The translations under genes were made by a program, and so were the position numbers. Source: Acanthosepion esculentum (lineage: Eukaryota; Mollusca; Cephalopoda; Sepiida; Sepiidae). From it: 64,000 bases of DNA. Positions 11,750-23,289 of this stretch are shown here, piece after piece. The stretch's first letter is position 1. Each line of letters begins with the position of its first letter. The notes beneath the pieces are model-generated. The model was not told the DNA's origin, searched no databases, and saw nothing but the letters and a program-made list of their open reading frames with translations. The stretch is from positions 66,791,342 through 66,855,341 of the forward strand of contig OZ038488.1 in assembly GCA_964036315.1 (NCBI GenBank), written 5' to 3'.

Positions 11750-13062
11750 TTGGGGACTAAGAAGCCTCCTGGAGGGGAAACTAGATACCTCCTATCAGTA
11801 TGGTATTCTGTGGTTGAAAAGAGAACAAAAGGTTGAGAGAGGGTTTGAGTTCTTTTTTGTTTATGGTAATTTATATAATGCCACCTAGTGGATGTTATGA
11901 GAAGTCTTCTGACAGACAAGGTTGGATAATCCCATACATACATACATAGATGAATGGAGTGCACCACACTTAGCATAATGACTTGAAAGGATCCACCTTT
12001 ATTTTATCACATTTTCACTTTGTGCTTGAATAAACTACATTTAACTATTTAACTGAAGACTGATGAAATAGTTCCTCTCATCGAGATAGATCTATGCAAA
12101 TTGGACAGATCTGTACTAAGATATATTTGCTTGATGTAGCCAACTTTACCTAAAGGAGAAGTAGGCCAGGGTCAAAACCTGCTTATTATTACATTATGGT
12201 GTGTGCTCTTTGTAATTGGGATAAGTGTTACCAATTACACAAGAAAATATTGTTAATTATTCACATAATTTTAAACTGTTGTCATCACAATTACTAGCAA
12301 ATTGGCCAAGTTTGTTAAAGTGTCATCTATGTAAAATAAGCTAGAATAGAGGATGCAGGTTCAATTCTCAGTAAATGCTTCCCTCATTTCAACGTTTTGA
12401 CTTAAACAGTCAGAAGTTATTTGATTTTAAGTGTTTTAATGAAAATTAGCAATAAAATAAGGAAAATTCTTATTAATAATAAATAAAACAAACTTTAACA
12501 TTCAAGTAATTTGAGATTTGCAAAATCTTTTGAAAAGTGGGAGACATTCCAAAGGCAATACTTTGAAGGAGACTAAAGTGCTATTGTCATCAGTTGAATT
12601 CCCCCTACCCCACCTAATGGCTTGACTATTTTTACCCAAAATATCATATATTATAAAGTCACTATAAAAGCAGCAAATCATAACCTCTTATTTCTTCATT
12701 TGAACAGCTTCATTTTCTCATTGGCTTCAAAATTTTGTTCAATCTGATAGGGATTTTTCAGTGGTGCTCATGTCACTAATGAATGTGACACAAAGTCATG
12801 GTTTAAAGTGAGTTTATGGACAATATTTTGTTAAAGAATTGGTTCATTATACACAGTTGTTAGTTTTTACTTTTATCAACAACTACTAAAATATTCTATC
12901 TGTGTATAATGTTATATCTCCTCTTTACAATTATGGTTTTGAGACAATAGTTCTCACAGTTAAAAACCAAAAAATGTAAGTATAAATTTGTTTGTCTGAA
13001 TTTTTTAGATGACAATTTATCATCGTTAATTCTACACTGATTTGCTCATGTTCTTGGTTTTT
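11750..13062. other. AT-rich sequence, no gene seen
   Basis: It contains a short (CATA)n at about 11933-11950 and a B-box-like word (ggttcaattctcagt) near 12360, probably a SINE scrap. No exon is recognised. Confidence 0.4.
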
Positions 13063-13412
13063 GGCCTATGGCCATATCATGTTGAAACACCAGTTCTCAT
13101 ACGATTACCAAAATTAGGTAACATCAAGCCTGGTCAGTAAATAGATGGGTGACCACTTGAGAATAGCAGGTGGTGTAATGGATAACGGCTGAGAATCAGA
13201 AATCAGGGAACTGAGTTCCAATTCAAGTTGGGTTTGTTATATTCACTGATGTTTCTCTTGGGAAAGGTATGAATCCACCTCTTTTTTTCCCCCCCAACTA
13301 TGGGTTATTTAGTAGGACTTGTATCAGTAAATTGTTATCCTCCCTAAATTCTTACAATCTAAAAATATATTCTGGCTTTAAATAACCGGTAAAAGGTTGA
13401 TAAGTCATAAAA
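13063..13412 (+). repeat. 5S-rRNA/tRNA chimeric SINE, copy 1
   Basis: Bases 13064-13172 follow a 5S rRNA from gcctatggccatatcatgtt to gggtgaccacttgagaatag. A tRNA-like part follows directly: gtgtaatggataacggctga and then gagttccaattcaagttgg. The tail has gggaaaggtatgaatccacc and ends in tctggctttaaataacc. The order matches copies at 43537-43882 (plus) and 33605-34175 (minus). It would be transcribed by RNA polymerase III and moved by a LINE. Confidence 0.85.
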
Positions 13413-13499
13413 AACACATCCTTTAATCTTATCTTGGTTGTCATCATCACAACATTTTGGCTGTTCTACTCTCAAAATTGTCCTATGGGATACATGACT

Positions 13500-13715
13500 G
13501 ATGTTTGTTAAGCAAATTTAGTTAACTGGTGGTTGTAAGTTCAATCCCTAAGTCAGGTAGTATGGAAAATAGTCATCTGCACTAGTTCAGTGGGGGACAG
13601 ATGACATCATGAAGATAAATTAATTGATACAAAATATCCTTTAGCATGGACAACAGAATGAGAACAACCTATCCCTGTGAATTGAATAAAGGCTTCAGTT
13701 CAGAATTCCCAAAAA
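13500..13715 (+). repeat. Diverged tRNA-like head with partial Penelope-family tail
   Basis: A B-box-like gtaagttcaatccctaag is followed by agcatggacaacagaatg and aataaaggcttcagttc, the same order as the segment before the hairpin in the 42.8 kb copy. The hairpin core itself is missing. Confidence 0.45.
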
Positions 13716-13851
13716 GTTACTATGACACTTGAAAAAGGTTGTAGGGTAATAACCAAGAAGACTATTCAAAATAAATCAGTGTATAATAAATTTGTTGCTA
13801 TATTTCTGTTTCAATGACTCCAGTTTTCTTTGTGTTGTTCTTTCTCTTCAG

Positions 13852-13990
13852 CCACCTTAAGAATTCTAATCCAGAGAAGAAAGCTACATCTGCTGAATTG
13901 CCTCCACCTGCCAAGCCCCCTCAGTCCTCTGCATCTTTATCAACAGGGGCTCAGGCAAAACAGAAAGGAATTCCAAAGTGGTTAAAACTG
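13852..13990 (+). CDS. Penultimate exon of an unidentified protein-coding gene
   Basis: The exon is framed by a pyrimidine tract ending tctcttcag and by a donor ctg|gtaagg. Its first base completes a codon from an unseen upstream exon. The next 46 codons are open: HLKNSNPEKKATSAELPPPA, then KPPQSSASLSTGAQAKQKGI, then PKWLKL. The segment is rich in Lys, Pro, Ser and Ala, like a disordered linker, and ends in a short hydrophobic-basic patch. It joins in phase 0 to the exon at 15219, giving the C-terminus PKWLKLSKK. GC content and codon use differ clearly from the surrounding AT-rich DNA. I do not recognise the protein, and upstream exons were not found, so they may lie outside the window. Confidence 0.7.
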
Positions 13991-14040
13991 GTAAGGTTTT
14001 TTTTTGTTTATTTTTTTCCTTATTTTTGCAGGTTGTTGTT

Positions 14041-14480
14041 GTAAAATGTACAGACACTGACATTGTTATTAACGGCTTTGTTCTTTTTTTTTGTTTTTTG
14101 TAATCCACTGCAGCAATATATCTATAGAGATTAGATTATCACATGTTTAACTGATTTTGTGTTTTGTATCCAAAATGTCTTCCATTAGGCAATTCAGAAA
14201 TGATCTTCTCACTCAATTATCTTCAGTTTTTAGCTGTAACCTTGTTTGGTTGCAGGCCTTCCAATAAAAGGTGTATATAATTTATGGCCACTCGCTTGTG
14301 GAATTCAAGTTTCTTATTAAATTGACTTAATGTTACTGAACTAATTTGGTGATGCTAATTCCTCTTGTCTTTAGAAAAGCAAATATGTTGCTCTTGTATG
14401 AAATAACACAAAAGTCAAGAATTCTTTGTCATATTTTATTTTATTTTATTTTTTTTGTTTAGAACTATATTTCTTTAGAC
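14041..14480. other. Intron between the last two exons, first part
   Basis: AT-rich, with no gene and no clear repeat apart from a T-rich run near 14435. Confidence 0.5.
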
Positions 14481-14484
14481 TCAA

Positions 14485-14705
14485 TCCGGATTTTTCATGT
14501 TAATGGTGAGATTAGCCGTTTCCTTATAAGGAAACATTTGGTATTTATTGACTGAACAGTTAGCATTGCTTTTGTTTGAAATTTGAAAAAATGAAATTTA
14601 TAAAATCTTTCTCTTAAAACTGTCCTTTAGGAGAATAGGTTTCTCAAGTCTGCTAATTGTTATCACTTGTTAGAGCATTGGTATAGGTTTCCTTCCTAAC
14701 GTTTT
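14485..14705 (+). repeat. Fragment of the 390-bp unclassified repeat
   Basis: The words gattagccgtttccttataa, ggaaacatttggtatttatt and the end ggtttccttcctaacgtttt match, with mutations, the second half of the repeats at 50530-50920 and 54080-54525. It lies inside the intron. Confidence 0.55.
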
Positions 14706-14987
14706 TAGGTAGCATGGAAAGTCAATATATTGATTATGTCATTATTTTCTCCTTGAATTATATGTGCTATCCATTTTAGTTGCTGCTGCTGTTGGAAATC
14801 TTTAAATGATGTGTTTTCTGCTATTTCGTAAAATTCTCTGTAATTCTGTAGGCGTCAGTCTGTGAGATCTAACAAAGGAGAGTCCTCTTCAAGACACGCA
14901 GGATTCATTCACTTGAAGCCATTTTTAAACATTGATCTGAGAACACAGTTGCATAAAGCTGACAGTTTAGACATTTCTGAATGAATT

Positions 14988-15007
14988 GGATGCCATGCAT
15001 GGCATCC
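14988..15007. repeat. 20-bp perfect palindrome
   Basis: Reads ggatgccatgcatggcatcc and equals its own reverse complement. It lies in the intron about 210 bases before the terminal exon. Confidence 0.95.
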
Positions 15008-15218
15008 GTTTGAGAGTCTAAATCTGACATGACTCAAATTATTAGGTTAATGATTTTTAATATGGCTGCTTGCTTTCTGAATTGGATTTTCTTAGATGAT
15101 AACTTACCATTCCGAAATTGGATTGTATTCTTTAGTGGTCACTTGATTATTTTTTTCTATGTCAAGATTAAATTTTTAAATATTTTTTTAATAATATTTT
15201 CTTATCTTTCTTTCACAG

Positions 15219-15230
15219 AGCAAGAAATAA
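15219..15230 (+). CDS. Terminal coding exon of the unidentified gene
   Basis: A long pyrimidine-rich tract ends in ctttctttcacag. The exon then reads AGC AAG AAA TAA, adding SKK and a stop in the phase set by the exon at 13852-13990. A second AG two bases later could also act as acceptor but would change the frame. The 3' untranslated part runs on to the AATAAA at 15302. The very short coding part alone would not be convincing; the phase match and the poly(A) signal support it. Confidence 0.6.
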   Translation, partial: SKK

Positions 15231-15325
15231 AAGCTTTGAGAAGATGATGTCCTTGCTGGTCTTGAGCTGATGCCTGTCATTATTTATATTAGATTTTATA
15301 CAATAAAAAGATGATTATCCTATTG
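15231..15325 (+). other. 3' untranslated region
   Basis: From the stop codon to just past the poly(A) signal. A T/G-rich stretch (tattgtgagtgttgg) follows, as expected downstream of a cleavage site. Confidence 0.55.
15302..15307 (+). promoter_or_regulatory. Polyadenylation signal AATAAA
   Basis: A canonical AATAAA lies 72 bases after the stop codon, with a GT-rich element about 20 bases further on. Confidence 0.6.
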
Positions 15326-15329
15326 TGAG

Positions 15330-17110
15330 TGTTGGAAGTAGAACACACCTCTTTGTTTAAGACAATTAGATACAAAATAAATCTTTAGCAATTTTGAACA
15401 TATGAGAAGCTTTGTACTAAATTTAATTTTTTTCTGTTTAACTTGCTTACTCTATAAAGCAAATTACATTTCTTAAGTCAAAAGCGCAATTACATTTCTG
15501 TAAAAAATATATACATTTATATAAATGAAAAAAAAAATAGCTACTATTGCCAAATTAGTTATTGGCGATTTAAAGCTTAGGGCAAAAACAAAAATGTCTA
15601 TTTCCTTCCCAAGTTAGTACTAAAAGGCATGAATCCAACTCTCTCTATCTTATCACAATATATGTATAAACAGTACTCTCCCACAGAAGGGAAACAAAAT
15701 AGTTACTAACCCTGTTGGGCATGGAAAACTCTTTACAATTTCTTTGGGGATTACAGCTGTCTCAAAAGCATTTATTTATTGCTGCTTTTCCATAATTATG
15801 GCCGTTTTATCTAAATATTTTTACCAAACTTATTAATTGTAAAAAATAAAATATTTCAATATTCATCCTCAATGTTGATATTTATTTTGCAGGCATTAGG
15901 ACACACTTTTGACTATCTGCATGAAAGGGAGTGACTGTCTCCAGTTCTTAAGGGTTACAATTTAATATGAATGCCTTGGTAGTGATCAATCATATAACAT
16001 TTAGTAGCAATTCAGTCATGTGTACATTTAGTAGCATTTCAGTCATATAGCATTTACTCATTCAACTTAGTAAAAGACCTGCAGGATAAAATATTTTGAT
16101 TTTATTTTTTTTTTTTTTTTTAATTTTTTTTTTTTATGTGCCATATAAAACTACAACATACACAAAACAGATTCAGTTTATTGTCCAAATTAGTTGCCCT
16201 CAGCCTTGTCACTTGTTTTAGGCCACTGAATCATTAGGCCTTCCTTAGGTATATAAAGTGTTTTATGAATTTTGGTTAACAGATACAAAGACTTTTACTG
16301 AGAGTAGAGTGATTGAAACATGATGAAAAAACAACCAACCAAGATGCGGATATAAGTCTAAAAAGACTTAGTAGGCCCTCATCTAATTGGAAGCTTTATA
16401 AATACATTGTTTCACCAATCAGATTTCAGAAATGCTTTACTAAATTTGTGAGTACTTGATTGCAAACTATACTAAACTTTGCTTTATTGACTTCTGGCAC
16501 AAAGCTATAAAGGGGTTTGGTGTGCTTGGTTTTACTAAGCAGACTACAATCCGCTCTGGATATTGAGAATTCCATTTTTAACTGTGAACTACATCATATA
16601 GATTTATGGAAGAAAGACACTGTTGTCTTCATGTCATCATTCAATCAAGCAGTTGAGATGGTCAGCAGACTCTTGAAGGTTTTGATATTGGTATAAGTTG
16701 CTGCTCAGTTTTTAATCTGGAAATTGTCTACATATCCATGATCAAACATGGCAAATTTTAGTCATGGCATGACAAGCAATTTGGTAGTGGATATCAGTTC
16801 AAAGAAATTCATATATTAAGTGTGTGCCTTTTTTTTTTTTTACTGCTCTTTATCTCTCCCACTGAAAACATAGTAGAGAACTGATTTTTGGTGTTTTGTA
16901 TCCTGTGCACACTTGGGGAGTTGACAATATACACTGCATGCATATTGTTCCTTTATAAGTGGGCAAGGCAGAAGGCATGATGACGATTAATGAGGCTCAT
17001 GGAAATGGTTTGGTTGGGAGCCTTACATACCATAAATGGTAATAGTATGAGAGAATCTGTAAGAGGGGACTTGTAAACTCTTCGGGATGATGGCATCATT
17101 CAAACAACAT
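15330..17110. other. AT-rich intergenic sequence, no gene seen
   Basis: Poly-T runs lie at about 16105-16135. The phrase tttagtagca.ttcagtcat is repeated at about 15998-16045 as a short local duplication. No exon is recognised. Confidence 0.4.
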
Positions 17111-17111
17111 T

Positions 17112-17310
17112 AGAGGTGTGTCTATATTTCTGAGGTATTGTAACTATTTACATTGTTTGAATTGTTGTCTTCATCTTTATTGTCATTCACAGGTGATATA
17201 TGTTGGACCAACGTATATCTCCTGAAGAAGGACTGAGTGTACAACAGCTGAAACGTGAATATGACAGTAAAGATGAGGACAACAGTCTGAACAATGTAAA
17301 TAATGTTAAC
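17112..17310. repeat. Penelope-family tails in inverted orientation
   Basis: A minus-strand tail (17112-17190; tgaggtattgtaactattta, gttgtcttcatctttattg) is followed after about 27 bases by a plus-strand tail. The latter has ctgaaga at 17222, gctgaaacg and gtaaagatgaggacaacagtc. The hairpin part is degraded. Confidence 0.7.
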
Positions 17311-18040
17311 ATTAGAAGTGGCTGAAATTCTTTGTGTCGATCACAAAACCGTTGTAAGATCTTTGCAAAATATGGAGATTTGAAAGGCAGTGGAAATAGA
17401 TGTTGCATAAGTTGTCAGAGAGAAAGCATTGGTTAATGTCTTATCACCTGCAGAAGTTTTCTACCAATAATCCAAAGCATTAAAATATCAGAGAGAATCT
17501 AGGCTAGCTTGCAGCATCTACAGTAAAACCTTAATCATTTTGTAACAAAAAAGAAAACTTGGTATCTGTGGAGACATGAAAGCCATACTGTTTTACAAAT
17601 TGCTGAAGCCTGTTGAAAACCTTACAGCAAAATGTTACATTCATCACCCTTGAAATTTGGACATTGCAGTAGATAAGAACATTTAAAAATATGCCAGACA
17701 ACTGCATGACGATACACATCCCCTCATTGTTCTTAAACAAAACATAGTGGAGTTGGGGTGGGGAATTCTTTCTTGCACAACATATGAACCAGACTTAGTT
17801 CCATTGAACTGTTATTTGTTTTGATCAATGCTGCATTACTTATTGAGTCAAACCTTTAAGGAGGTTTTCAATTCTCAAAGTCCTACTACTGTATGACATA
17901 TGCACATGTTATTTTGTTGACACAAAATCCATAAGCTAGTTAGGATAGGAAATTTTTCCTCATACTTCACATTCATCAGACATATTATTTTATTATCATT
18001 TTTTTTTAATGCAGTAATTCCTTATTTAGTCAAAACCTTC
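17311..18040. other. Sequence with no recognisable gene
   Basis: Short open frames exist on the minus strand, but none has a recognisable domain. Confidence 0.35.
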
Positions 18041-18390
18041 AAGTGTCCTGGGTATGACGATAAACTACACCTGCATCCTGGGTAAGACTATGAAATACAT
18101 TCAACAGCAAAGCCTTTGATCAGGAGTGTGGAACCACCTCTTAATTGCTAGTGTTCCCAGGTCCACCCTGACCCGGGGTGGTAGCACTTGTTAGTGTCCC
18201 AGCTATGGGCAAATAGTTAACACCAATCTGGTGTCAAAACACTGTGAAAGTGTAAAAAATAAGTTTTAATACCAGCAATACATTTTTGTAAAAAAAAAAA
18301 AAAAATACCAGCAATACATTTTTGAAGGAAAAAAAATTATTACCAGCAATAAAAATCTTGCCGGCATTAAATAACCTATAATAACCAAAC
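18041..18390 (+). repeat. Unclassified repeat family D, copy 1
   Basis: Word order is gggtatgacgataaactaca, cctttgatcaggag, gtggaaccacctcttaattg, ccaccctgacccggggtgg, aaacactgtgaaagtgt, then two or three runs of taccagcaatacatttttg with poly-A, then ggcattaaataacc. Copies occur at 20725, 26826, 40018 and 55860. No protein is seen. Confidence 0.75.
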
Positions 18391-19195
18391 CAAAGCATTG
18401 AAGATGTCTTCATTGTTCAAATTTTCATGGCCAACATTTTTACATTTTTATGAAATTGGAATGTTAGAAAATAGTCTTTGAAAGTCAAATATTTTGATGA
18501 TCATTAAATATGAACTAAAGTGCCAAAAAATTAAAGGCTGTTAATAATGCGTATCTCCTCTCTTTGCTTAATGGTGGCTTCATGACATGTAGTTTGCAAG
18601 GTGATGTGTGCATATCTATCCAGACACATTCCAGGGCTGTCCATTGCAGCTGTTAAGTGTGGTATTAGGAATTTTATCAAGGTCTGCAGCATGTGCCATA
18701 CATGCCCAATGGGGTTTAAATCTGGTGAAATAAAGGCAAATAGAATACATGGACGTTAGCTGAAATCAGGCATAAAAATCCTGCAAAAATGTCATGCCCC
18801 ACAGGAAATTTTTACATTTTTTTATTTTATTTTTTGAAAAATATTTACAATTTTTCTTTATGCCAGGATCTATTTGCACATGATGAAGTTTATATTGTTA
18901 CAAGAAACCATCCTCACTAGAAAATATGGTCAGCAAAAAAAGGTGCAAATGGTCCAATGAGATCTGTATGTATCATACTTACCTCTTGAAAAGTATGACT
19001 CTCCTTTACACACATGGTCTTTGCAAACTCCAACAAAACATACATCACAGCAATAGTCATCACTAGCTATCTTAACACCATGTTCAAATCCTCACTTTAT
19101 AGTTTCATGCTTTCATCTTCACATATGATCTGACCTGGCACTAGTTTTCCATGATTCAAATGTGATAAACTATGGCTCAGTAACTAATGCTATGT
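18391..19195. other. Sequence with no recognisable gene
   Basis: The stretch with catgtagtttgcaaggtgat and ccattgcagctgttaagtgt (about 18580-18720) looks repeat-like, but I cannot place it. Confidence 0.3.
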
Positions 19196-19204
19196 TTTTA
19201 ATAA

Positions 19205-19312
19205 TTGGCAAGGCTTCTTTGTGGCTGAGTGAAGGCATGTCGGATCTAACAACAATTACCCTCTGCCCATGGGGATGCATATTTGAATCCTGCTGGAGAG
19301 TGCATAGCATAT
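19205..19312 (+). repeat. tRNA-Ser/Leu-like SINE head or tRNA pseudogene
   Basis: An A-box-like tggctgagtgaaggcatgtc is followed, after a long variable region, by the B-box-like tatttgaatcctgctggag. The long spacing fits a class II (Ser/Leu) tRNA origin. There is no clean acceptor stem, so it is not a working tRNA gene. Confidence 0.45.
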
Positions 19313-19433
19313 TTTTCTTTAATAAGATTTCTCAAATATTCAGGATGGTAGATGAAAGTAAATAAATATACTGTTTAATAAATAAACAGAGCGTCTACTC
19401 AAATATGAATATCCATGGAAAATAACATTTGAA

Positions 19434-19925
19434 GTGATAAGAAAAATATATAAAAAGGAATTTGGAGTTGAGTTCACACACTACAATACAGTAATTCACT
19501 TAATCAGTATTTCTACCCTCCACGAATACATCATTGTTTTTTTTTTTGGCAGGATAAAAGGTTTATCTCGGAGACTTGAACTAATAATAAAAAATGTATT
19601 GCTTGATTATTTCAAATATTTTCTGGGAAAATACATACTTAAAGCTAATGCACGACTGCTAAATTGGGGTACAAGTCATGATTTAGACTACAGTTGAAAA
19701 TCTGTTGCTATTAAATGCATTCTCATTATTTACCCAAGTTAAAGGACTTATTTTAAAAAGTACCTCCACCCCCTTGCTAAAAGTTGCAACCAGTGAAATT
19801 CCAAATTTAGACTTTCAAAAGAAACCTGTTTCGATAATTTTACCCTCATCTGGCGACCATATGATACTCCACTCCACTCAAAATTTATCTGCTGTCAACG
19901 GCTTATCTGATCAAATAGAATGAAG
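19434..19925 (+). other. Two neighbouring short open frames, unrecognised
   Basis: Frames at 19434-19697 and 19705-19923 are open for 87 and 72 codons. The second has a fairly mixed composition (TPLLKVATSEIPNLDFQKKP) and is followed by a poly-A run near 19950. This might be a processed retrocopy or chance. There is no domain I can name. Confidence 0.25.
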
Positions 19926-20379
19926 GATGAGAAATAATGGTATTAGCTTTAAAAAAAAAAAACAAATAGTAGCTTCATGGAAATTTAGGAAATTTGATCT
20001 GCCTTCATTTATAAAATGATTTATGAAAAATGTAAAAGCCCATTTTCTCTAAAAATCCATTTAAGTAAGAAAAATTGCCTGTATGTAAAATAATTTTGCT
20101 ACAAAGAGAATTTCACTCATTCTATTATGTTTGTAAAATAGTTAAAACCAAGTTTCAAGGAAGTATATCAGTCTGAAACATTAGATGTATGCAAAAGTTT
20201 CCAGCAAAACTGTATTTAGTCCCTAATTATTTAAAAATAAAACAAAAAATCGTTGGGAACTTTGCATGCACCCAAAGAAATTTGTGCAATGTCATCATGA
20301 ATTGGTAAATCACATCTGATTTTGAACACCAATCCTTTTACTCCAAGCAAGGCAACTGAGACATAGGATGTTATAAAGT

Positions 20380-20600
20380 GTGAAAGGATATAAGAAAAAC
20401 ATTACAAAAAGGGGTGAGAACCATATAAGAAGAGGAATTAGGAAGACAGGATAACGATTGACATTGCATTTTTTGAAGATCAAAGTTGACTGGAAAACAA
20501 GAAGCTAGAAGAGAGTGCTACAAGTGATAAGTGCAAATGCAGGACCAATGACGTTGCAGATTCGTTTTAGATTTTTAACGATAATTCCTAAACATAGCAG
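20380..20600 (-). repeat. LINE 3'-end scrap
   Basis: The complement of gattgacattgcattttttg and gaagatcaaagttgactgg matches the segment just before the stop of the I/Jockey-like LINE (compare 28270-28340 and 31880-31925, where the same words are better kept). Confidence 0.4.
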
Positions 20601-20724
20601 AAGCACATGTAGCGATATCAGTTGTCAGCCGATATCTTGTTAAAGGATACCTCTAAATGATGTCACAGAAATTGTTTTGATAGTTATTGTCCTGACAAAG
20701 AGGGTCAGCTGATTGAAAGTAGTA

Positions 20725-20915
20725 TTTTGTTTTTGTTTGGGGTTCACTAGTTGCCTATAATTGGGAACCTAACAGGCGCCTCACCCCGTCTCAGGGTGGA
20801 CCTGGGAACAACAACAATGTAAAGATTGTTCCATGCTCCTCAAAACCTCTAATCACCTGATTGCTGCTGGATGTAGTTTATCGTCATACCCAGGACTATC
20901 GTTGGTTTAACTTTA
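20725..20915 (-). repeat. Unclassified repeat family D, copy 2
   Basis: The minus strand shows the family D order: tgggtatgacgataaactaca, ggttttgaggagcatggaac, ccaggtccaccctgagacgg, then an A-rich tail read as gttttgtttttgtttggggt on the plus strand. Confidence 0.7.
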
Positions 20916-21104
20916 TGGCATAACCAGTAAGGCGCCGTTCAAGGCAGACATGATCCCAAGGAGCTGAGACGAGAGTTCAAGTCTCGTTGGAGGTTATTTC
21001 TTTATTTCCGAACTATGTTGTTTCTTTAACAGTCGTAGAATGTAAAACGACCTGATTGTTGCGATACAAGTAACAGGTAGTTACAATTTAATGAGATATC
21101 TCGA
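20916..21104. other. Sequence with a tRNA-like B box
   Basis: gagagttcaagtctcgttgg near 20970 resembles a tRNA T-arm, probably another SINE head. Confidence 0.35.
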
Positions 21105-21570
21105 GATGCTTGACAATATCCGAAAGAAAGGTCTGTTATGTTATCGGGCCTGACCTGGCATCTCGACTTCAGTCGATTTCCCACCGCCGTGATGTGGCTT
21201 CCCTCTGTCTTTTCTATGAATATTTTCATTGGTACCTCAACTTCATGAATTTAAGCATACTACTAGATTGTCTAGTAGGTCTCTTCGTTTTACTGTTGAA
21301 ATAGCTAGATGCAAACCGTAAGTTCTATTCTAATAGTTTCTTTCCTGGCACTTCTCAACTGTGGAACTCTCTTCTGTTTTCTTGCATTTCCGCCACCTAC
21401 CATCTTCAAAAATATAAATGCAATGTCAGTTGTCATTTTCTCTCTTCCTGAAACTGGTTCTTTTATTGGCCTTTATATTCACTAATATCTTATTCTCTTT
21501 CACTCCCAGTAACCCTTTGCGTCTTAGTTGCATTATCGCCTTGACTGATTCATCTCAAAAGGTTTAGATG
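21105..21570 (+). pseudogene. I/Jockey-like LINE, reverse transcriptase C-terminal end
   Basis: In shifting frames the sequence reads like VIGPDLASRLQSISHRRDVA, SLCLFYEYFHWYLN, then a copy of the LWNSL motif (ctgtggaactctcttct). The stop region is followed by the family's 3' untranslated end, ccctttgcgtcttagttgc and atcgccttgact. This matches 43890-44763, where the same protein end can be read more fully. It is the region after the polymerase domain of a non-LTR retrotransposon. Only the last 120 or so codons and the 3' UTR are present, as expected for 5'-truncated LINE insertion. Frameshifts make it inactive. Confidence 0.75.
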
Positions 21571-21743
21571 ACTTTAGACTACTACGTAGTCGGATCGATG
21601 TAAGTGTTTCTTTGATTTGAGGAAAAATCTTTTGAAAATCAATAGATGCATACTTACGTAACACTGACCGAATACAAGTTGATTCATATTCACTGATAAA
21701 GGCGAGGATATCTATTTCATCTTAGTTGTGTAGATCAGCTGCG

Positions 21744-21746
<3 letters not shown>

Positions 21747-21784
<38 letters not shown>
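21747..21784. repeat. (AT)n microsatellite
   Basis: Visible at run of about 38 bases. Confidence 0.95.
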
Positions 21785-21788
<4 letters not shown>

Positions 21789-23060
21789 TAAGATGCAATA
21801 ATATTCTAGAGAAAACATGTTGGTAGAAAAAATAAAACTGAAGAAAATTGGCCAAGCAATTTCGGAAATTAACGTACTAAAAAACAGAAAAATTAAAACA
21901 AAATAATAATGTTTTTACTGCCCAACATTTGTCTACCGATATTTTCTGATTTAGACACCAGGGGAAATTTTCACTGTTCCGAAACGAATTAGAACAACAG
22001 AATCTTTAATTCGAGTTCAAGATATATCGAGGAGTGCGAGATTAGTTCGTTCAACAGTTTACATTCATTTAGCAAATGTTGCATCAAGGACATGTGGGCT
22101 ACACATACGTGTGCCCACACAAGAAACAATGCAAGAAACGATTTTGTAAATTTCAGTATCAGTTTTATTGAACCTATTATATCTCAGGTTGTTAGGCTGA
22201 ACAAACAAGTGTATTTTAACACATAATAAAATAACTTATTCATTTACTGTCTGAGAACAGCAAGGATTTGTTTGGATTTAAACCGGGAATTTCACGTGGG
22301 TCAGCTTGTCACCATGTTGAATTCAGAAGTGTCTATTCCGACTGGCGGACAAGGGAAGTAACTCAATTGTATTTTGAGTTATCCTTTATAGGGTGAGTAA
22401 ATCAACTTCTCATAAAAAGAAGCCTTTCTTGAGTGTAGAACCATACCACGTGACAAAGAGAGAAAATAATCGACCAAACGGATCGTTCTATTTTGCTGTT
22501 GAAAATTCATAGACCTGGAGCTTCCGAAAATAAATAGGGTCAAAAACGAAAAATTCAGTAGGCACATTTGTTTCAACAGGATTCCGTTTCGACTCCAGGC
22601 GACTTCACTTGAACTATCTTCACTTGAACTATCTTCAATCGTCTATCCACTTCCACCGACAAACGTACACTCTCTCTTTCTCTCTCTCTCTTCGATTTCT
22701 CTGTATGCAATTTTCCTCTTTGTGTATGTAAATCCTCTCTCGCTTTTGTCAATCACATATATGCAGACTTTATATTCAAACTCAAACATCAGAAAAGAAT
22801 ATTTATTTCTCACAAAACTTTTCTTTATAAACTAACTTTAAACGACACCTGCTTAATTTCTATTTTTTGTATCTCAAAATATCCTTGCTGTCATTTCTCT
22901 GTCTTTATTAACGTCCTTCTTGTTGTATGAAACAAATACAATATGCTCGACCTACTATGGTGGCCCCTAGCACATGCACTAATTCTTTCAGACTTCTGAT
23001 TATCCAATGTTCTTCTCTGTTTAATAATTTTGCTTCATTCCCCAGGGGTTTATTTTAAGT
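21785..23060. other. AT-rich sequence, no gene seen
   Basis: It contains a 15-base tandem duplication (ttcacttgaactatc) near 22605-22636 and a short (TC)n at about 22671-22692. No exon is recognised. Confidence 0.4.
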
Positions 23061-23067
23061 GGCTCCT

Positions 23068-23210
23068 GAATTCATCTTTGTATTCATTGCCACAACTGCA
23101 TGGGATGGAATACACATAGAATTCGGCCATGTTCTTCTTTTACATATTAGGATTGACTCGGCAGATATTTCTCTGTTGGGTCGAGCAGCTTCTGAATATT
23201 GGCTAAGAAG
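23068..23210 (-). pseudogene. Penelope-like GIY-YIG nuclease, N-terminal fragment
   Basis: The minus strand reads MAEFYVYSIPCSCGNEYKDE. This matches the start of the GIY-YIG nuclease of Penelope-like elements: a VYxIPCSCG core with the second tyrosine. Compare VYVILCSCGK at 23.8 kb and VYAIPCSCGKKYKGE at 28.0 kb. It comes from a different subfamily from the copy just downstream on the other strand. A stop lies upstream in the frame and the reading ends after about 25 recognisable residues, so it is a dead fragment. Confidence 0.55.
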
Positions 23211-23289
23211 AAGTCAGAACAATGTCAGTGAAGGTTTTATTTTCTAAAAAAGGAAATATGCTAACAACGTCTAGAAATATATGTATACA

